The notes beneath the pieces were generated by a model. That model was not told the DNA's origin. It was given only the letters and a program-made list of their open reading frames with translations, and searched no databases. The translations under genes were made by a program, and so were the position numbers. This document shows positions 6,902-15,645 of a stretch of 49,984 bases of DNA, one piece after another. Source of the DNA: 12-FULL-44-12b sp964364225 (lineage in GTDB: Bacteria > Patescibacteriota > Minisyncoccia > Phycocordibacterales > Zambryskibacteraceae). Numbering within the stretch: position 1 is the first letter of the stretch; every line of letters begins with the position of its first letter. The stretch lies in assembly GCA_964364225.1 (NCBI GenBank), contig CAYIKP010000003.1, forward strand, positions 1 through 49,984, given 5' to 3'.

Positions 6902-7698
6902 CCACGAAAACCAAGCTTGTTCAACTCGCAGATCTCAAAACCAACCTGTTCGTCCGAAAGGAGATCGATCAGGACCGGGTACTGTATTTTGCCGAACTCA
7001 TTGAGAACGGCCAGACACTCCCACCGATCAAGATCACTCGGGACAACAGGGTGGTTGATGGTCGCCACCGCATCGAAGCTCACGTTCTCAACGACCTTAA
7101 GGGGATCAGGGTCGAGGTTGTTGACATCGATGATGAGATTGAACTCATCGCCGAAGCGTACAAAGCAAACGTTGGCGGTGCGCTTCCGCCTACGCCTCAG
7201 GATACCGAACACACCGTGATGCTTCTTCTCGAACGCGGAGAGAGCAAGAAGCGCATCGGCGAACTGCTCGGATTCCCGCCAGGAATGGCAAGGCGGTACG
7301 TCAATGACACCCAGTCCAAGATGTCGAGAGCGAAGCTCTTGCGCGCTGCTGGAGCTGTCACTGACGGTGGATTGACGGTTGCCAAGGCAGCTGAGCAGTA
7401 CGAGGTGGACATTGAGAAGCTCAAGGAGACTCTCTCTGGACACCGGAAGAAGCACAAGAGGGGCATCGTGGAAATCCAGAGAGGTCTCACCACGACGTAC
7501 AAGTCAAATGGCCTCAAGAACGCTGCCCTCATCCGTAGCCTCCTCGAGAAGTATGAGGATGGCGACGTCACGGAGCGTCAGGTACGTGAGATCTTCGAAC
7601 ACATTGACTCCCTCCAGAAGCGCGCCATTCGCAGTTTCGGCGACTGGAAGAAGCGCTTCGATGCCCTAAACAGCAACGGGGCCGGTAAGGTAGTCTAA
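6898..7698 (+). CDS. ParB-like nuclease-domain protein with helix-turn-helix
   Basis: A 266-residue protein. The N-terminal ParB/sulfiredoxin-like domain is marked by LPPIKITRDN followed by VVDGRHRIEAH (about 52-62), equivalent to the G-E-R-R box of ParB. A helix-turn-helix follows (SKKRIGELLGFPPGMARRYV, about 108-127), then a basic region and a charged C-terminal half. Chromosomal ParB binds parS and CTP and spreads on DNA, but many ParB-domain proteins have other jobs. GRHR replaces GERR and the usual ENLQR box is not evident. No ParA gene is visible. The start is the ATG at 6898 (ATGA overlap, AAGGAG upstream). Six parS-like sites lie 4-5 kb away. Confidence 0.78.
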   Translation: MTTKTKLVQLADLKTNLFVRKEIDQDRVLYFAELIENGQTLPPIKITRDNRVVDGRHRIEAHVLNDLKGIRVEVVDIDDEIELIAEAYKANVGGALPPTPQDTEHTVMLLLERGESKKRIGELLGFPPGMARRYVNDTQSKMSRAKLLRAAGAVTDGGLTVAKAAEQYEVDIEKLKETLSGHRKKHKRGIVEIQRGLTTTYKSNGLKNAALIRSLLEKYEDGDVTERQVREIFEHIDSLQKRAIRSFGDWKKRFDALNSNGAGKVV

Positions 7699-7715
7699 TT
7701 TTCCCCATGTACACG

Positions 7716-7748
7716 AGCGGGCATGAAGAAATTCATGCCCGCTTTTTT
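7716..7748 (+). terminator. intrinsic terminator of the ParB-like operon
   Basis: AGCGGGCATGAA (7716-7727) pairs perfectly with TTCATGCCCGCT (7732-7743) around a GAAA tetraloop, followed by TTTTTT. A textbook intrinsic terminator. Confidence 0.92.
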
Positions 7749-7806
7749 GTTTGCAACTTTATCAAATATGCTGTAAAACAAGACCAGAACATAAGCTGAG
7801 GAAAAA

Positions 7807-7950
7807 ATGAAGACCAAGGATAGTGAGCGGACACTGGAATCCCTCTTCTCTGAAGCAGAGAGACTGATTCTCAGAGTACAAAAGAGGCTGAATGTTGTTC
7901 GTAGAGACATTCGGGTCATCCACAGAAGCTTTATCAAGGCAACAAAATAG
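7807..7950 (+). CDS. 47-residue basic helical protein
   Basis: A short ORF beginning MKTKDSERTLESLF and ending FIKATK. It is preceded by a good ribosome-binding site (GAGGAAAAA directly before the ATG) and sits alone between two strong intrinsic terminators, so it is an independent transcription unit. The whole protein could be one amphipathic helix (LFSEAERLILRVQKRLNVVRR). Codon use resembles the G+C-richer island upstream. I do not recognise it; a small regulator or structural peptide are guesses. Confidence 0.6.
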   Translation: MKTKDSERTLESLFSEAERLILRVQKRLNVVRRDIRVIHRSFIKATK

Positions 7951-7969
7951 CTAGTTTTGTGTGTTTTTG

Positions 7970-8006
7970 AGGGCGGTTTTGCATAACCAGCAAAACCGCC
8001 CTTTTT
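7970..8006 (+). terminator. intrinsic terminator after the 47-residue ORF
   Basis: AGGGCGGTTTTGC (7970-7982) pairs perfectly with GCAAAACCGCCCT (7990-8002) around ATAACCA, followed by a T-run. This closes the G+C-rich island before rpsO. Confidence 0.92.
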
Positions 8007-8052
8007 CATTTGAAACTTGCGTAAAATTGAAGGATGTGCTACTATTTCACTC

Positions 8053-8328
8053 GTGATTACAAAGACAAAAAAGCAAAAAGTTATCTCTGAAACCCGTGTT
8101 CATGATACTGACACTGGCTCTCCTGAGGTACAAATTTCCATACTGACCAAACAAATAGAGGAGCTTGCTTCACATTTAAAAAAGCACGCTAAAGATAATC
8201 ACTCTCGTAGAGGTCTTTTAAAAATGGTTTCAATGCGCCAAAAGCATATGAAATATTTGGAAAAGAAAAGTCCAAAAAGATTTACCGCGCTTATGAAAAA
8301 GCTCGGAATGAAAAAGAAGACTGCTTAA
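8053..8328 (+). CDS. rpsO: 30S ribosomal protein S15
   Basis: A 91-residue protein matching S15 along its length: the TGSPEVQI motif, the LTKQIEELASHLKKHAKD helix, HSRRGLLKMVSMRQKHMKYL and the basic C-terminus. S15 binds 16S rRNA and nucleates assembly of the 30S platform. The start is a GTG at 8053 (fM-ITKTKKQ); the twelve extra residues of the longer frame have no S15 counterpart. It follows the second terminator, so it has its own promoter. Confidence 0.95.
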   Translation: MITKTKKQKVISETRVHDTDTGSPEVQISILTKQIEELASHLKKHAKDNHSRRGLLKMVSMRQKHMKYLEKKSPKRFTALMKKLGMKKKTA

Positions 8329-8351
8329 TTCTTACCTATTTTTGTAATCCA

Positions 8352-8387
8352 GTTTTCCTTATTCGTAATTCATTATTCATAATTCTT
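8352..8387. repeat. AT-rich dispersed repeat (solo copy)
   Basis: The stretch CCTTATTCGTAATTCATTA then TTCATAATTC belongs to the same AT-rich family that brackets the IVP gene (22745-22768 and 23139-23162) and appears inside coding sequence at about 22450 and 47650. It fills the short gap between rpsO and the NYN gene. Confidence 0.5.
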
Positions 8388-8394
8388 TTTTACT

Positions 8395-8997
8395 ATGTCA
8401 ATCATTAAACATTCTGAACAGCGCGTTGCTGTTCTTATAGATACACAAAATCTTTACCACAGCGCTAAAAATCTTTATCACTCAAAAGTGAATTTCAAAA
8501 ACGTTTTGGAGGAAGCCGTTGCGGGAAGGGTATTAGTACGAGCTACTGCATACGTTATTACTACCGAATCTGGTGATGAAAAAGCCTTTTTTGAAGCGCT
8601 CGAAAAGGCTGGTATTGAAACAAAAACAAAAAACTTACAAATATTTTCCGGTGGTGCCAAGAAGGCAGACTGGGATGTTGGCCTTGCAATCGATGCGGTA
8701 AAACTGGCTTCAAAGATAGACGCAGTTGTTATCGTATCTGGTGACGGAGATTTCATTCCTTTGATTGAATACATGCGTTCTCACGGTGTACAAGCAGAGG
8801 CAGCAGCTTTTGGTAGATCAACATCGGCAAAATTAATTGAAGCTGTTGATGATTTTATAAACCTAGACGACAATCCAAAAAGATTTTTGATGCGTGCACC
8901 AGTTAATCGCCCAAGAAGAAACATGGGTAAACCAACAAACGAAAACTCTCTTGAAACAACTTCAGAGATTTCAGAAGAAACCAACATGTTAGAATAG
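8395..8997 (+). CDS. NYN domain protein (LabA/DUF88-like PIN-fold nuclease)
   Basis: A 200-residue protein. The NYN (N4BP1, YacP-like) fold is marked by the acidic motifs VAVLIDTQNLYHSA (about 11-24), KADWDVGLAID near 87-97 and VVIVSGDGDF near 107-116. These aspartates form the predicted metal site of a PIN-like RNase. The C-terminal 50 residues are Arg/Pro/Asn/Thr-rich and probably disordered. LabA/DUF88 proteins are inferred RNases; the substrate is unknown. It begins shortly after rpsO, with an AT-rich repeat between them. Confidence 0.85.
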   Translation: MSIIKHSEQRVAVLIDTQNLYHSAKNLYHSKVNFKNVLEEAVAGRVLVRATAYVITTESGDEKAFFEALEKAGIETKTKNLQIFSGGAKKADWDVGLAIDAVKLASKIDAVVIVSGDGDFIPLIEYMRSHGVQAEAAAFGRSTSAKLIEAVDDFINLDDNPKRFLMRAPVNRPRRNMGKPTNENSLETTSEISEETNMLE

Positions 8998-9002
8998 TTT
9001 TG

Positions 9003-10337
9003 ATGGACCCTGAAAAGACAAACCCTCAAAACGTAAACAACAATCCGGCCCCACAACAGCCACCAGCCAAAAAAGAAGCTTTAGAGTTTCAAGACGACAC
9101 CGTGCAAGCCCTTCTTGCAAAAGCAAGGAAGGAATCAGAAATGCGAGTTCAAATGAGCTCCTTTAATAAAGGGGTTCTTCCGAATGTTCCTCCTGGTGTA
9201 AAAAGCACACTGTCAGCGCCACCAATACTTAAAGAACCCTCCAACGACCAAAACCCCACCCTTGAACATATACCAACGGGTGAACCAACGGAGGTAAAAG
9301 AACAACCTCTTTTAAAAAATCTGAGGACCTATCAGGGGGATATTGCTGAGGCATTAAAAAACCAAAACGCCTCTAGCATAACAATTGCTATGGCAGAAAG
9401 GAGGCGAGAAGAAAAAAGACCAATTGTTCCACAAACATCCGCTCAGAAACAAAGGGAAAAAAGAAATCTTTGGCTTGCCTTAGGGTCAGCGACGTTTTTA
9501 GTAATTGGTTTAGCTATTCTTGGCGGACTTTATTATGTGCATGTAGAAAACTTACCAGTGCCTGTTGCTGAAGCACCAAAAACAATTATAAGTTTTGATA
9601 AAGAAACAGAAATTTTGTTTCAAGGGCTTACCAGAGATAAGTTTATGTCGATTGTTTATGACATAAAAAATACTGTTGATTTACCAACAAACCAAATCCA
9701 ATATTTACATATTGTTAAACGTGCAAGTACTACATCAGATATTAGAGCTACTCAAGACATAACCGCAAATGATTTTTTTACTCTCATAAAAACAAAGGCG
9801 GGATCTTCATTCACAAGGTCTCTTGCTAAAACTTTTATGCTTGGAGTCTATCAAGGGAAAAAAACGGATGTGTTTATGCTGGTTGGGTTGACGTCCTACG
9901 AAAATGCTTTTGACGGAATATTTAGGTGGGAAGATTTTATGTGGGATGACTTGGGCTCATTGTTTTCTCCAATAACACACGCCACTCAAACTTATATGCC
10001 AATAATTAAAACTGATGTTGGAACTACTACCGCTTCTTCTTCCAATGCGGTTTCATCATCTAGCCCGAAAACAGTGACATCCACAGCAACAACATCAATC
10101 TCTTTATTAGATACAAATAAGGTTGTCTCTACTCCCGTTACGACTGTGGTCACTGCAATAAAAGAATCATTCATAGATAAAATAATTTCCAATAAAGACG
10201 CACGAATTCTTCAGAATCAGTTTGGAGAGAGTATTTTGGTGTATGGTTTTGTAACCAAAAACCTACTCCTAATAACATCTTCAGAAGAATCTTTTAAAGC
10301 GATCCTCGACAGGGTATTTGCCTCTCAAGCTCAATAA
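9003..10337 (+). CDS. membrane-anchored hypothetical protein
   Basis: A 444-residue single-pass protein. Residues 1-150 are hydrophilic, Pro/Asn/Gln-rich and likely disordered in the cytoplasm. One transmembrane helix (LWLALGSATFLVIGLAILGG, about 157-176) follows a KRR-type positive stretch, giving N-in topology. The outer part is about 260 residues with mixed strands and a Ser/Thr-rich linker near 345-375. I see no catalytic motif. I start at the ATG at 9003. It follows the NYN gene by five bases, so the two are probably cotranscribed. Confidence 0.75.
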   Translation: MDPEKTNPQNVNNNPAPQQPPAKKEALEFQDDTVQALLAKARKESEMRVQMSSFNKGVLPNVPPGVKSTLSAPPILKEPSNDQNPTLEHIPTGEPTEVKEQPLLKNLRTYQGDIAEALKNQNASSITIAMAERRREEKRPIVPQTSAQKQREKRNLWLALGSATFLVIGLAILGGLYYVHVENLPVPVAEAPKTIISFDKETEILFQGLTRDKFMSIVYDIKNTVDLPTNQIQYLHIVKRASTTSDIRATQDITANDFFTLIKTKAGSSFTRSLAKTFMLGVYQGKKTDVFMLVGLTSYENAFDGIFRWEDFMWDDLGSLFSPITHATQTYMPIIKTDVGTTTASSSNAVSSSSPKTVTSTATTSISLLDTNKVVSTPVTTVVTAIKESFIDKIISNKDARILQNQFGESILVYGFVTKNLLLITSSEESFKAILDRVFASQAQ

Positions 10338-10364
10338 ATTATATTTTTGGTATAATGAGTAAGT

Positions 10365-10724
10365 ATGAATAAAGACCTTATAGAAAAATTCGAGAAAGCA
10401 CTCTTAGAGGAGAAAACTCTTCTGGAAAAAGAGCTTGCCGGAGTTGCACAAAGAAACCCAAGTAACCCCGCAGACTGGGTACCAACTACAGGGGACAAAG
10501 ACCAGTCATCTGCAGATGAAAATGTTACGGCCGACTCTTTTGAAAATCTTGAAAATAATATGGGAGTTACAACGAATCTCGAAAACAGACTAACTGATGT
10601 AAATAACGCATTGGAAAAAATAAAAAGTGGCAACTACGGCATTTGTGAAAAGGGTGAAGAAGAAATAGAGCTAGATAGACTAGAGGTCAACCCCGCAGCA
10701 AGAACCTGCAAGGAGCACATGTAA
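10365..10724 (+). CDS. DksA/TraR-like protein with degenerate zinc finger
   Basis: A 119-residue protein with a coiled-coil N-terminal half (LIEKFEKALLEEKTLLEKEL) and the DksA/TraR C-terminal signature around IKSGNYGICEKGEEEIELDR and RLEVNPAARTCKEHM. In standard members four cysteines bind zinc; here the first and third remain (YGIC, RTC), the second is replaced within EKG and the fourth by His. DksA proteins bind RNA polymerase through its secondary channel. A TATAAT at 10351-10356 lies eight bases before the ATG, pointing to a leaderless message. Confidence 0.82.
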   Translation: MNKDLIEKFEKALLEEKTLLEKELAGVAQRNPSNPADWVPTTGDKDQSSADENVTADSFENLENNMGVTTNLENRLTDVNNALEKIKSGNYGICEKGEEEIELDRLEVNPAARTCKEHM

Positions 10725-10792
10725 ACTTTCTTGAGTTAACTCAGGAAAGTTTCTGCCGTCGCTCGCTCGTAAAAGTAAGCTGGCTTACTTTT
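10723..10792. terminator. two adjacent hairpins after the DksA-like gene
   Basis: First hairpin: AAACTTTC (10723-10730) with GAAAGTTT (10745-10752), continuing into the perfect palindrome TGAGTTAACTCA. Second: AAAAGTAAGC (10771-10780) with GCTTACTTTT (10783-10792). The piece between them shares CGTCGCTCGCT with the hairpin loop and stem base at 4751-4761. Terminator function is likely but no long T-run follows. Confidence 0.5.
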
Positions 10793-10856
10793 CTCTCGCT
10801 CCGCTAGGCAGTAAAGCCGGACCATACACAACATGTCATGAGATATAATTTTATTT

Positions 10857-12380
10857 ATGGCATTTGCTAAAGTGCATACCGCACAAACCAATTTACTTTC
10901 CGGAAATCTAATCGATGTCGAAATTGATCTTTCTAGGGGGTTACACTCATTTTCAATCGTTGGCTTACCAGACAAAGCAACCGAAGAAGCTAAGGACAGA
11001 GTATCGGCTGCCATTAAAAATTCTGGTTTCACATCTCCAAAGCAACGCAATCAAAAAATAGTAATCGCCTTAGCTCCAGCAGAAATAAAAAAGGAGGGGT
11101 CTGGGTTTGATGTGGCTATGGCTGTGGGGTATTTAATGGCAACAGAAGAATTGGAAGGGGATATTTCAAAAACAATTTTTATGGGCGAACTTTCTCTCGA
11201 TGGAATTTTAAGACCCGTACGTGGAATGATTTCGATTGTACGTATTGCTCGCGACAATGGATTTAAAGAAATTATTGTTCCTTTTGAAAATAGAATAGAG
11301 GCCGCCCTTATTGAAGGAATTAATATATTGCCAGCAAGAACATTTGCCGATGTTATTAACCACGTTCAAGGAGAAAAAATAATTCCTCAACCAACTACAC
11401 CCATAGAAGATAATCCGGAAGACGGTGAAATTACATTTGACGATATCGTCGGACAAGAAAGTGCAAAGAGGGCCCTTACAATAGCAGCGGCAGGGAAACA
11501 CAATATTGGTTTGTTTGGTCCTCCGGGAACAGGAAAAACAATGCTGGCAAAAGCGTTTAAGGGAATACTCCCTCCTTTATCACACGAAGAAATTCTTGAA
11601 ACAACCAGCATTCATTCTATTTCTGGAATTTTAAAAAAACCGTACTTAACAGAAGCACCCTTTCGCTCCCCCCATCACACATCGTCTTATGTTGCGCTTG
11701 TTGGTGGTGGAGCAAATCCAAAACCAGGTGAAATAACTTTGGCGCACAGAGGTGTTTTATTTCTGGATGAATTTGCAGAATTTGAAACAAGAGTATTGGA
11801 AGCGCTCCGTGAACCACTAGAAGAAAAAAGGGTTTCTGTTTCTCGTGCAAAAGGTAGTGCAATTTTTCCTGCTAATTTTATTTTAGTAGCAGCACTTAAT
11901 CCTTGTCCGTGTGGCAATCGTGGGTTTAAAGGACCACCGTGCATTTGTTCTCCGGTGCAATTATTAAAATACGAAAGAAAAATTTCTGGGCCAATCTTAG
12001 ACAGAATAGATATGTGGATTTCTGTTCCAAGAATTGATCACGAAAAACTTCTTTCTGAAAAAAATACGCGAGAAAATAATCGCATCAGGGAAAAAGTTTT
12101 TGGAGCACGGGAAATACAAGCAAAGAGATTTTCTAAAAACAAAATAAAATTAAATGGAGATATGTCTGCAAAAGATTTAGTTAGTTTAATAAAAGTATCT
12201 CCTGAAGTAAAAAATATTTTAGATGAGGCTGCACGAACATTAAATTTATCTCCGCGTGCGTATCACAAGGTCATTAAACTCGCACGCACTATTGCAGATT
12301 TAGAAGAAGGTGAAGAAATTAAAAAAGAAAACATTTTGGAAGCGCTTTCATACAGACCCCCCAAAAATACACTGAGTTGA
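10857..12380 (+). CDS. comM: ComM/YifB family Mg-chelatase-like AAA+ ATPase
   Basis: A 507-residue protein. The N-terminal ChlI/Lon-protease-like domain (about 1-170) contains FSIVGLPDKATEEAKDRV. The AAA+ core has Walker A GPPGTGKT at about 221-228, Walker B VLFLDEFAEF near 300-309 and the family Cys motif NPCPCGNRG. A C-terminal Mg-chelatase subdomain completes it. ComM is a hexameric branch-migration helicase that helps integrate incoming single strands during natural transformation. TATAAT at 10844-10849 ends seven bases before the ATG, so the message is probably leaderless. Confidence 0.93.
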   Translation: MAFAKVHTAQTNLLSGNLIDVEIDLSRGLHSFSIVGLPDKATEEAKDRVSAAIKNSGFTSPKQRNQKIVIALAPAEIKKEGSGFDVAMAVGYLMATEELEGDISKTIFMGELSLDGILRPVRGMISIVRIARDNGFKEIIVPFENRIEAALIEGINILPARTFADVINHVQGEKIIPQPTTPIEDNPEDGEITFDDIVGQESAKRALTIAAAGKHNIGLFGPPGTGKTMLAKAFKGILPPLSHEEILETTSIHSISGILKKPYLTEAPFRSPHHTSSYVALVGGGANPKPGEITLAHRGVLFLDEFAEFETRVLEALREPLEEKRVSVSRAKGSAIFPANFILVAALNPCPCGNRGFKGPPCICSPVQLLKYERKISGPILDRIDMWISVPRIDHEKLLSEKNTRENNRIREKVFGAREIQAKRFSKNKIKLNGDMSAKDLVSLIKVSPEVKNILDEAARTLNLSPRAYHKVIKLARTIADLEEGEEIKKENILEALSYRPPKNTLS

Positions 12381-12401
12381 GTTTCATATTTAAAGAGAGT
12401 G

Positions 12402-13373
12402 TTAAAAGGGATTCTTGGCGCCACGAATTTCAAAGTGCACGTGGGCTCCAGTTGTCTTTCCAGTAAGACCAACGAAACCAATTGTTTGTCCACGATCCAC
12501 TCTGTCTCCAACAGAAACAATATTGCTTGAGTTGTGTGAATACAGTGTTTGTGTGCCGTTATCGTGTTGAATAACAATATAATTTCCGTAGCCACCATTC
12601 CAACCACCTGTTCTGGAAATAATTACAACGCCTGGAGCTGCTGCTGAAATTGGCGTACCCACTGGCGCGCCCAAATCCACGCCATTGTGTCCATGCAATC
12701 CTTGGGTCTTTCTACCTGCTATTGGTCTTAGGTAATAACCAGCTACTACCTGCTGTTGGGACTCAACAAATCTTACTGGTGTTCCACTATTCACTGAGCC
12801 CATTTCACCGTCTGGAACAATAACAATGTCTCCCACGCTTAATTTTGTATCTTTCGATATGTCGTTGTAAGCCGAAATATCTTCTAGGCTGGCTTTATAA
12901 GTTTTTGCTATGGTTGCTACGGTGTCTCCCTTCTTCACAATATGTCTTACGCCTGATATTGGTAAAATAGTGAGAGTTTGCCCCTCTTTTAGAGTATTTG
13001 AGCTTAAATCGTTGGTCCATCTAATAGTATTCACTGAAACATTAAACATTTTAGAAATGGTAGACAGCGTATCTCCTTTTCTCACTATATATAGAGAGAT
13101 CTGATCGGAAGAGGGTTTATCTTTTAAGTTTTCCGCTAAACCACCTGCTGGGGAATCTTGGGGAACTAGTGCATCATTGTCTACTAAAAGCTCTGCACCA
13201 CCCATAGCTAATTCTTGGTTTGAATTAAGTGCTGCCTGAAGAAGGGGAATATTTTGAGAGTTATAAATCTTTGGTAAGTCCTTACTACTCTTAAAAACTC
13301 CATTGAAAAAATCGGTTATTCCTGCATAAACAGGACTTATTGGCAAAAGTACAAAAACAGACGGCAAAATCAA
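12402..13373 (-). CDS. LysM - M23 family metallopeptidase, start unresolved
   Basis: A secreted cell-wall hydrolase of at least 323 residues. It has a hydrophobic N-terminus ending PISPVYA, two LysM domains (YIVRKGDTLSTISKMF and HIVKKGDTVATIAKTY) that bind glycan, and a C-terminal M23 domain with HNGVD and HVHFE zinc ligands. M23 enzymes cut peptidoglycan cross-links. The TTG at 13373 gives a signal lacking its basic n-region. Upstream the same frame stays open (TPRFLRFLIWALL) but has no ATG, GTG or TTG before a stop, while an ATG at 13525 in another frame reads MVSEKLDTETKETRNYNII. A frameshift near 13465 is possible. Confidence 0.82.
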   Translation of the reverse strand: MILPSVFVLLPISPVYAGITDFFNGVFKSSKDLPKIYNSQNIPLLQAALNSNQELAMGGAELLVDNDALVPQDSPAGGLAENLKDKPSSDQISLYIVRKGDTLSTISKMFNVSVNTIRWTNDLSSNTLKEGQTLTILPISGVRHIVKKGDTVATIAKTYKASLEDISAYNDISKDTKLSVGDIVIVPDGEMGSVNSGTPVRFVESQQQVVAGYYLRPIAGRKTQGLHGHNGVDLGAPVGTPISAAAPGVVIISRTGGWNGGYGNYIVIQHDNGTQTLYSHNSSNIVSVGDRVDRGQTIGFVGLTGKTTGAHVHFEIRGAKNPF

Positions 13374-13641
13374 AAGAGCCCATATAAGGAAGCGTAAAAA
13401 GCGGGGCGTATTTTTCTGGCCAGCCTTCTGGGGGTCAGATTGTTTAAAAAGTAAAGAAATGAAGTCTAAATTATATTGTAATTCCGTGTTTCTTTCGTTT
13501 CAGTGTCCAGCTTTTCGGAGACCATAATTATACTCTTTTGGGAGGTATTTTCAATCAAAATCAGGCCATTAGAGACTCTTATTGTTGAATAATATGGCTA
13601 AAACAATGGCTATTTTAGGATGGTGGTATAGTATGTGGATA

Positions 13642-15579
13642 GTGGACTATCTAAATGAACCTCAAAGAGAAGCGGTTGAAACCCTAAATGGCCCCTTACT
13701 TATACTTGCGGGGGCTGGGGCAGGTAAAACCAAGACTATAACCGAGAGAATATCCAACCTAATAAAGCATGGCGTTCCGGCAGACAATATTTTAGCTATA
13801 ACGTTTACAAATAAAGCAGCCAAGGAGATGAGAGAGCGGATTTACTCAAAGCTTGGCGAAAAAGCCCCTAGATCATTTGAAACATATGGAGCATTTGGTG
13901 TTCCATTCATATCCACCTTTCACTCATTGTGCGTCTTTATATTGAGGAATGAATACCAAACCGCAAACATATCAAAAAACTTCAAAATCTTTGATAAAAG
14001 CGACCAGAGATCTGTCATTAAGCGCGCAATGGAAAAAATTGGTATAAACCCAAAAGAAAACGAGCCAGGAAAAATTTCTTCGCTTATATCAAGAATGAAA
14101 AATGATTTTTTAGATCCAGAAGAAGCAATGGGAAAATCCCATAGCGCTATTTATGGAATGGCGGGAAGGGTTTACGGGGAATACCAAAGAATTCTTGCTG
14201 AGGAAAAGGCGCTAGATTTTGATGATCTGCTTTTCAAAACAGCAACTCTTTTTAAAAAACATCCTGAAATTGTAAAAAAATATAAAGAAAAGTGGCTTTA
14301 TATACATATAGATGAATACCAAGATACTAATGAAGTGCAGTACGAATTGGCAAGAATACTGGTATCAGACAAAAAAAATATTTGCGTGGTTGGTGATGCT
14401 GATCAAAATATTTACTCTTGGAGAGGTGCCAGCTTGAAACATATTTTACAATTTGAAAAAGATTACCCGGAAGCAAAAGTAGTTGTGCTGGAAGAAAATT
14501 ACCGTTCAACAAAAAGGATTTTAGAAACTGCTAATTCAGTTATTTCAAAAAATAATCTTAGAAAAGAAAAAAATCTTTTCACCAAAAATAAAGATGGCGA
14601 GCTAATCGGCCTACTTTCTGCCTATGATGAAAACACTGAAGCAATGTTTGTGGCAGAAAAGTGTATTGAGATAATCGGGAACGGAACGCCGGCAGAAGAA
14701 ATCGCTGTTCTTTATAGAGCAAACTTTCAATCAAGACAGCTCGAGGAAGTTTTTTTACACAATTCAATTAAATATGAACTAGTTGGTACAAAGTTTTTTG
14801 AGAGAGAAGAGGTGAAACACGCTATCTCATATTTAAGATTATTAATTGACGAATCACAGAGTGATATTGCGCGTGTCGTAAACATCCCTGCTAGGGGTTT
14901 GGGAAAAGTTTCTGTATTAAAAATCTTGGCAGGAAACGAGAATGATTTATCTCCGTCTGCTAAAAAGTCTTGGGCTGAATTTAAAAATATTATTGCTGAT
15001 GGAAAAAACTTTTTAGAAAACCACACGCCGAAAGAAACCCTAGAACACATTTTAAATATTTCTGGGTTAGCAAACTATTATGAAGAAAGTGCTCGAAGGG
15101 GGTTTGAGGAGGACGAAGAAAGACTTTTTAACTTACGTGAGCTAGTGAATCTTTCTTCTAGATTTAATGGCACAGGCACAGACGCTTTGGGTAATTTTCT
15201 GTCAGAAATCGCCCTACAAACAAGCGAGGAGGTTGCAGACGGAAGGGGAGTAAAACTTATGACCGCCCACGCTGCTAAAGGGCTTGAATTTTCTTATGTA
15301 TTCATTGTTGGCCTCGAAGAGGGGCTGTTTCCACATGAAAAAATGTTTGAAGAGAATAATACAGAGGAGGAGCGTGAAGAAGAAAGAAGGCTTTTTTATG
15401 TTGCTGTAACTAGAGCAAAAGAAAAGCTTTTTTTGACTTGGGCTCAAACTAGGCTTGTGTTCGGGTCGCGGGAAATAAATGTGCCATCATCTTTTCTTTT
15501 GGATATTCCAGAAGAACATTTAGAGAATGTTGAATCGGAGTGGGGTGGAAGAAAATCATTAATGAATATAGAATTCTAA
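13642..15579 (+). CDS. uvrD: UvrD/PcrA superfamily 1 DNA helicase
   Basis: A 645-residue SF1A helicase. The Q motif LNEPQREAV, Walker A GAGAGKTKT (about 24-32), TFTNKAAKEMRER, motif II HIDEYQDTN, QNIYSWRGA, the EENYRST motif, LMTAHAAKGLEF and VAVTRAKEKL are all present in order. These 3'-5' helicases act in excision repair and remove proteins from DNA. I choose the GTG at 13642 (fM-DYLNEPQ): TATAGT at 13627-13632 would start transcription just there. ATGs at 13582 and 13633 are alternatives. A small inverted repeat (GAAACCG/CGGTTTC) follows the stop at 15588-15607. Confidence 0.93.
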   Translation: MDYLNEPQREAVETLNGPLLILAGAGAGKTKTITERISNLIKHGVPADNILAITFTNKAAKEMRERIYSKLGEKAPRSFETYGAFGVPFISTFHSLCVFILRNEYQTANISKNFKIFDKSDQRSVIKRAMEKIGINPKENEPGKISSLISRMKNDFLDPEEAMGKSHSAIYGMAGRVYGEYQRILAEEKALDFDDLLFKTATLFKKHPEIVKKYKEKWLYIHIDEYQDTNEVQYELARILVSDKKNICVVGDADQNIYSWRGASLKHILQFEKDYPEAKVVVLEENYRSTKRILETANSVISKNNLRKEKNLFTKNKDGELIGLLSAYDENTEAMFVAEKCIEIIGNGTPAEEIAVLYRANFQSRQLEEVFLHNSIKYELVGTKFFEREEVKHAISYLRLLIDESQSDIARVVNIPARGLGKVSVLKILAGNENDLSPSAKKSWAEFKNIIADGKNFLENHTPKETLEHILNISGLANYYEESARRGFEEDEERLFNLRELVNLSSRFNGTGTDALGNFLSEIALQTSEEVADGRGVKLMTAHAAKGLEFSYVFIVGLEEGLFPHEKMFEENNTEEEREEERRLFYVAVTRAKEKLFLTWAQTRLVFGSREINVPSSFLLDIPEEHLENVESEWGGRKSLMNIEF

Positions 15580-15645
15580 TCCCGAACGAAACCGCGGTCA
15601 CGGTTTCTGGTGGTAAGCTAGAGTCCAGCTACTGAAATATGAAAA

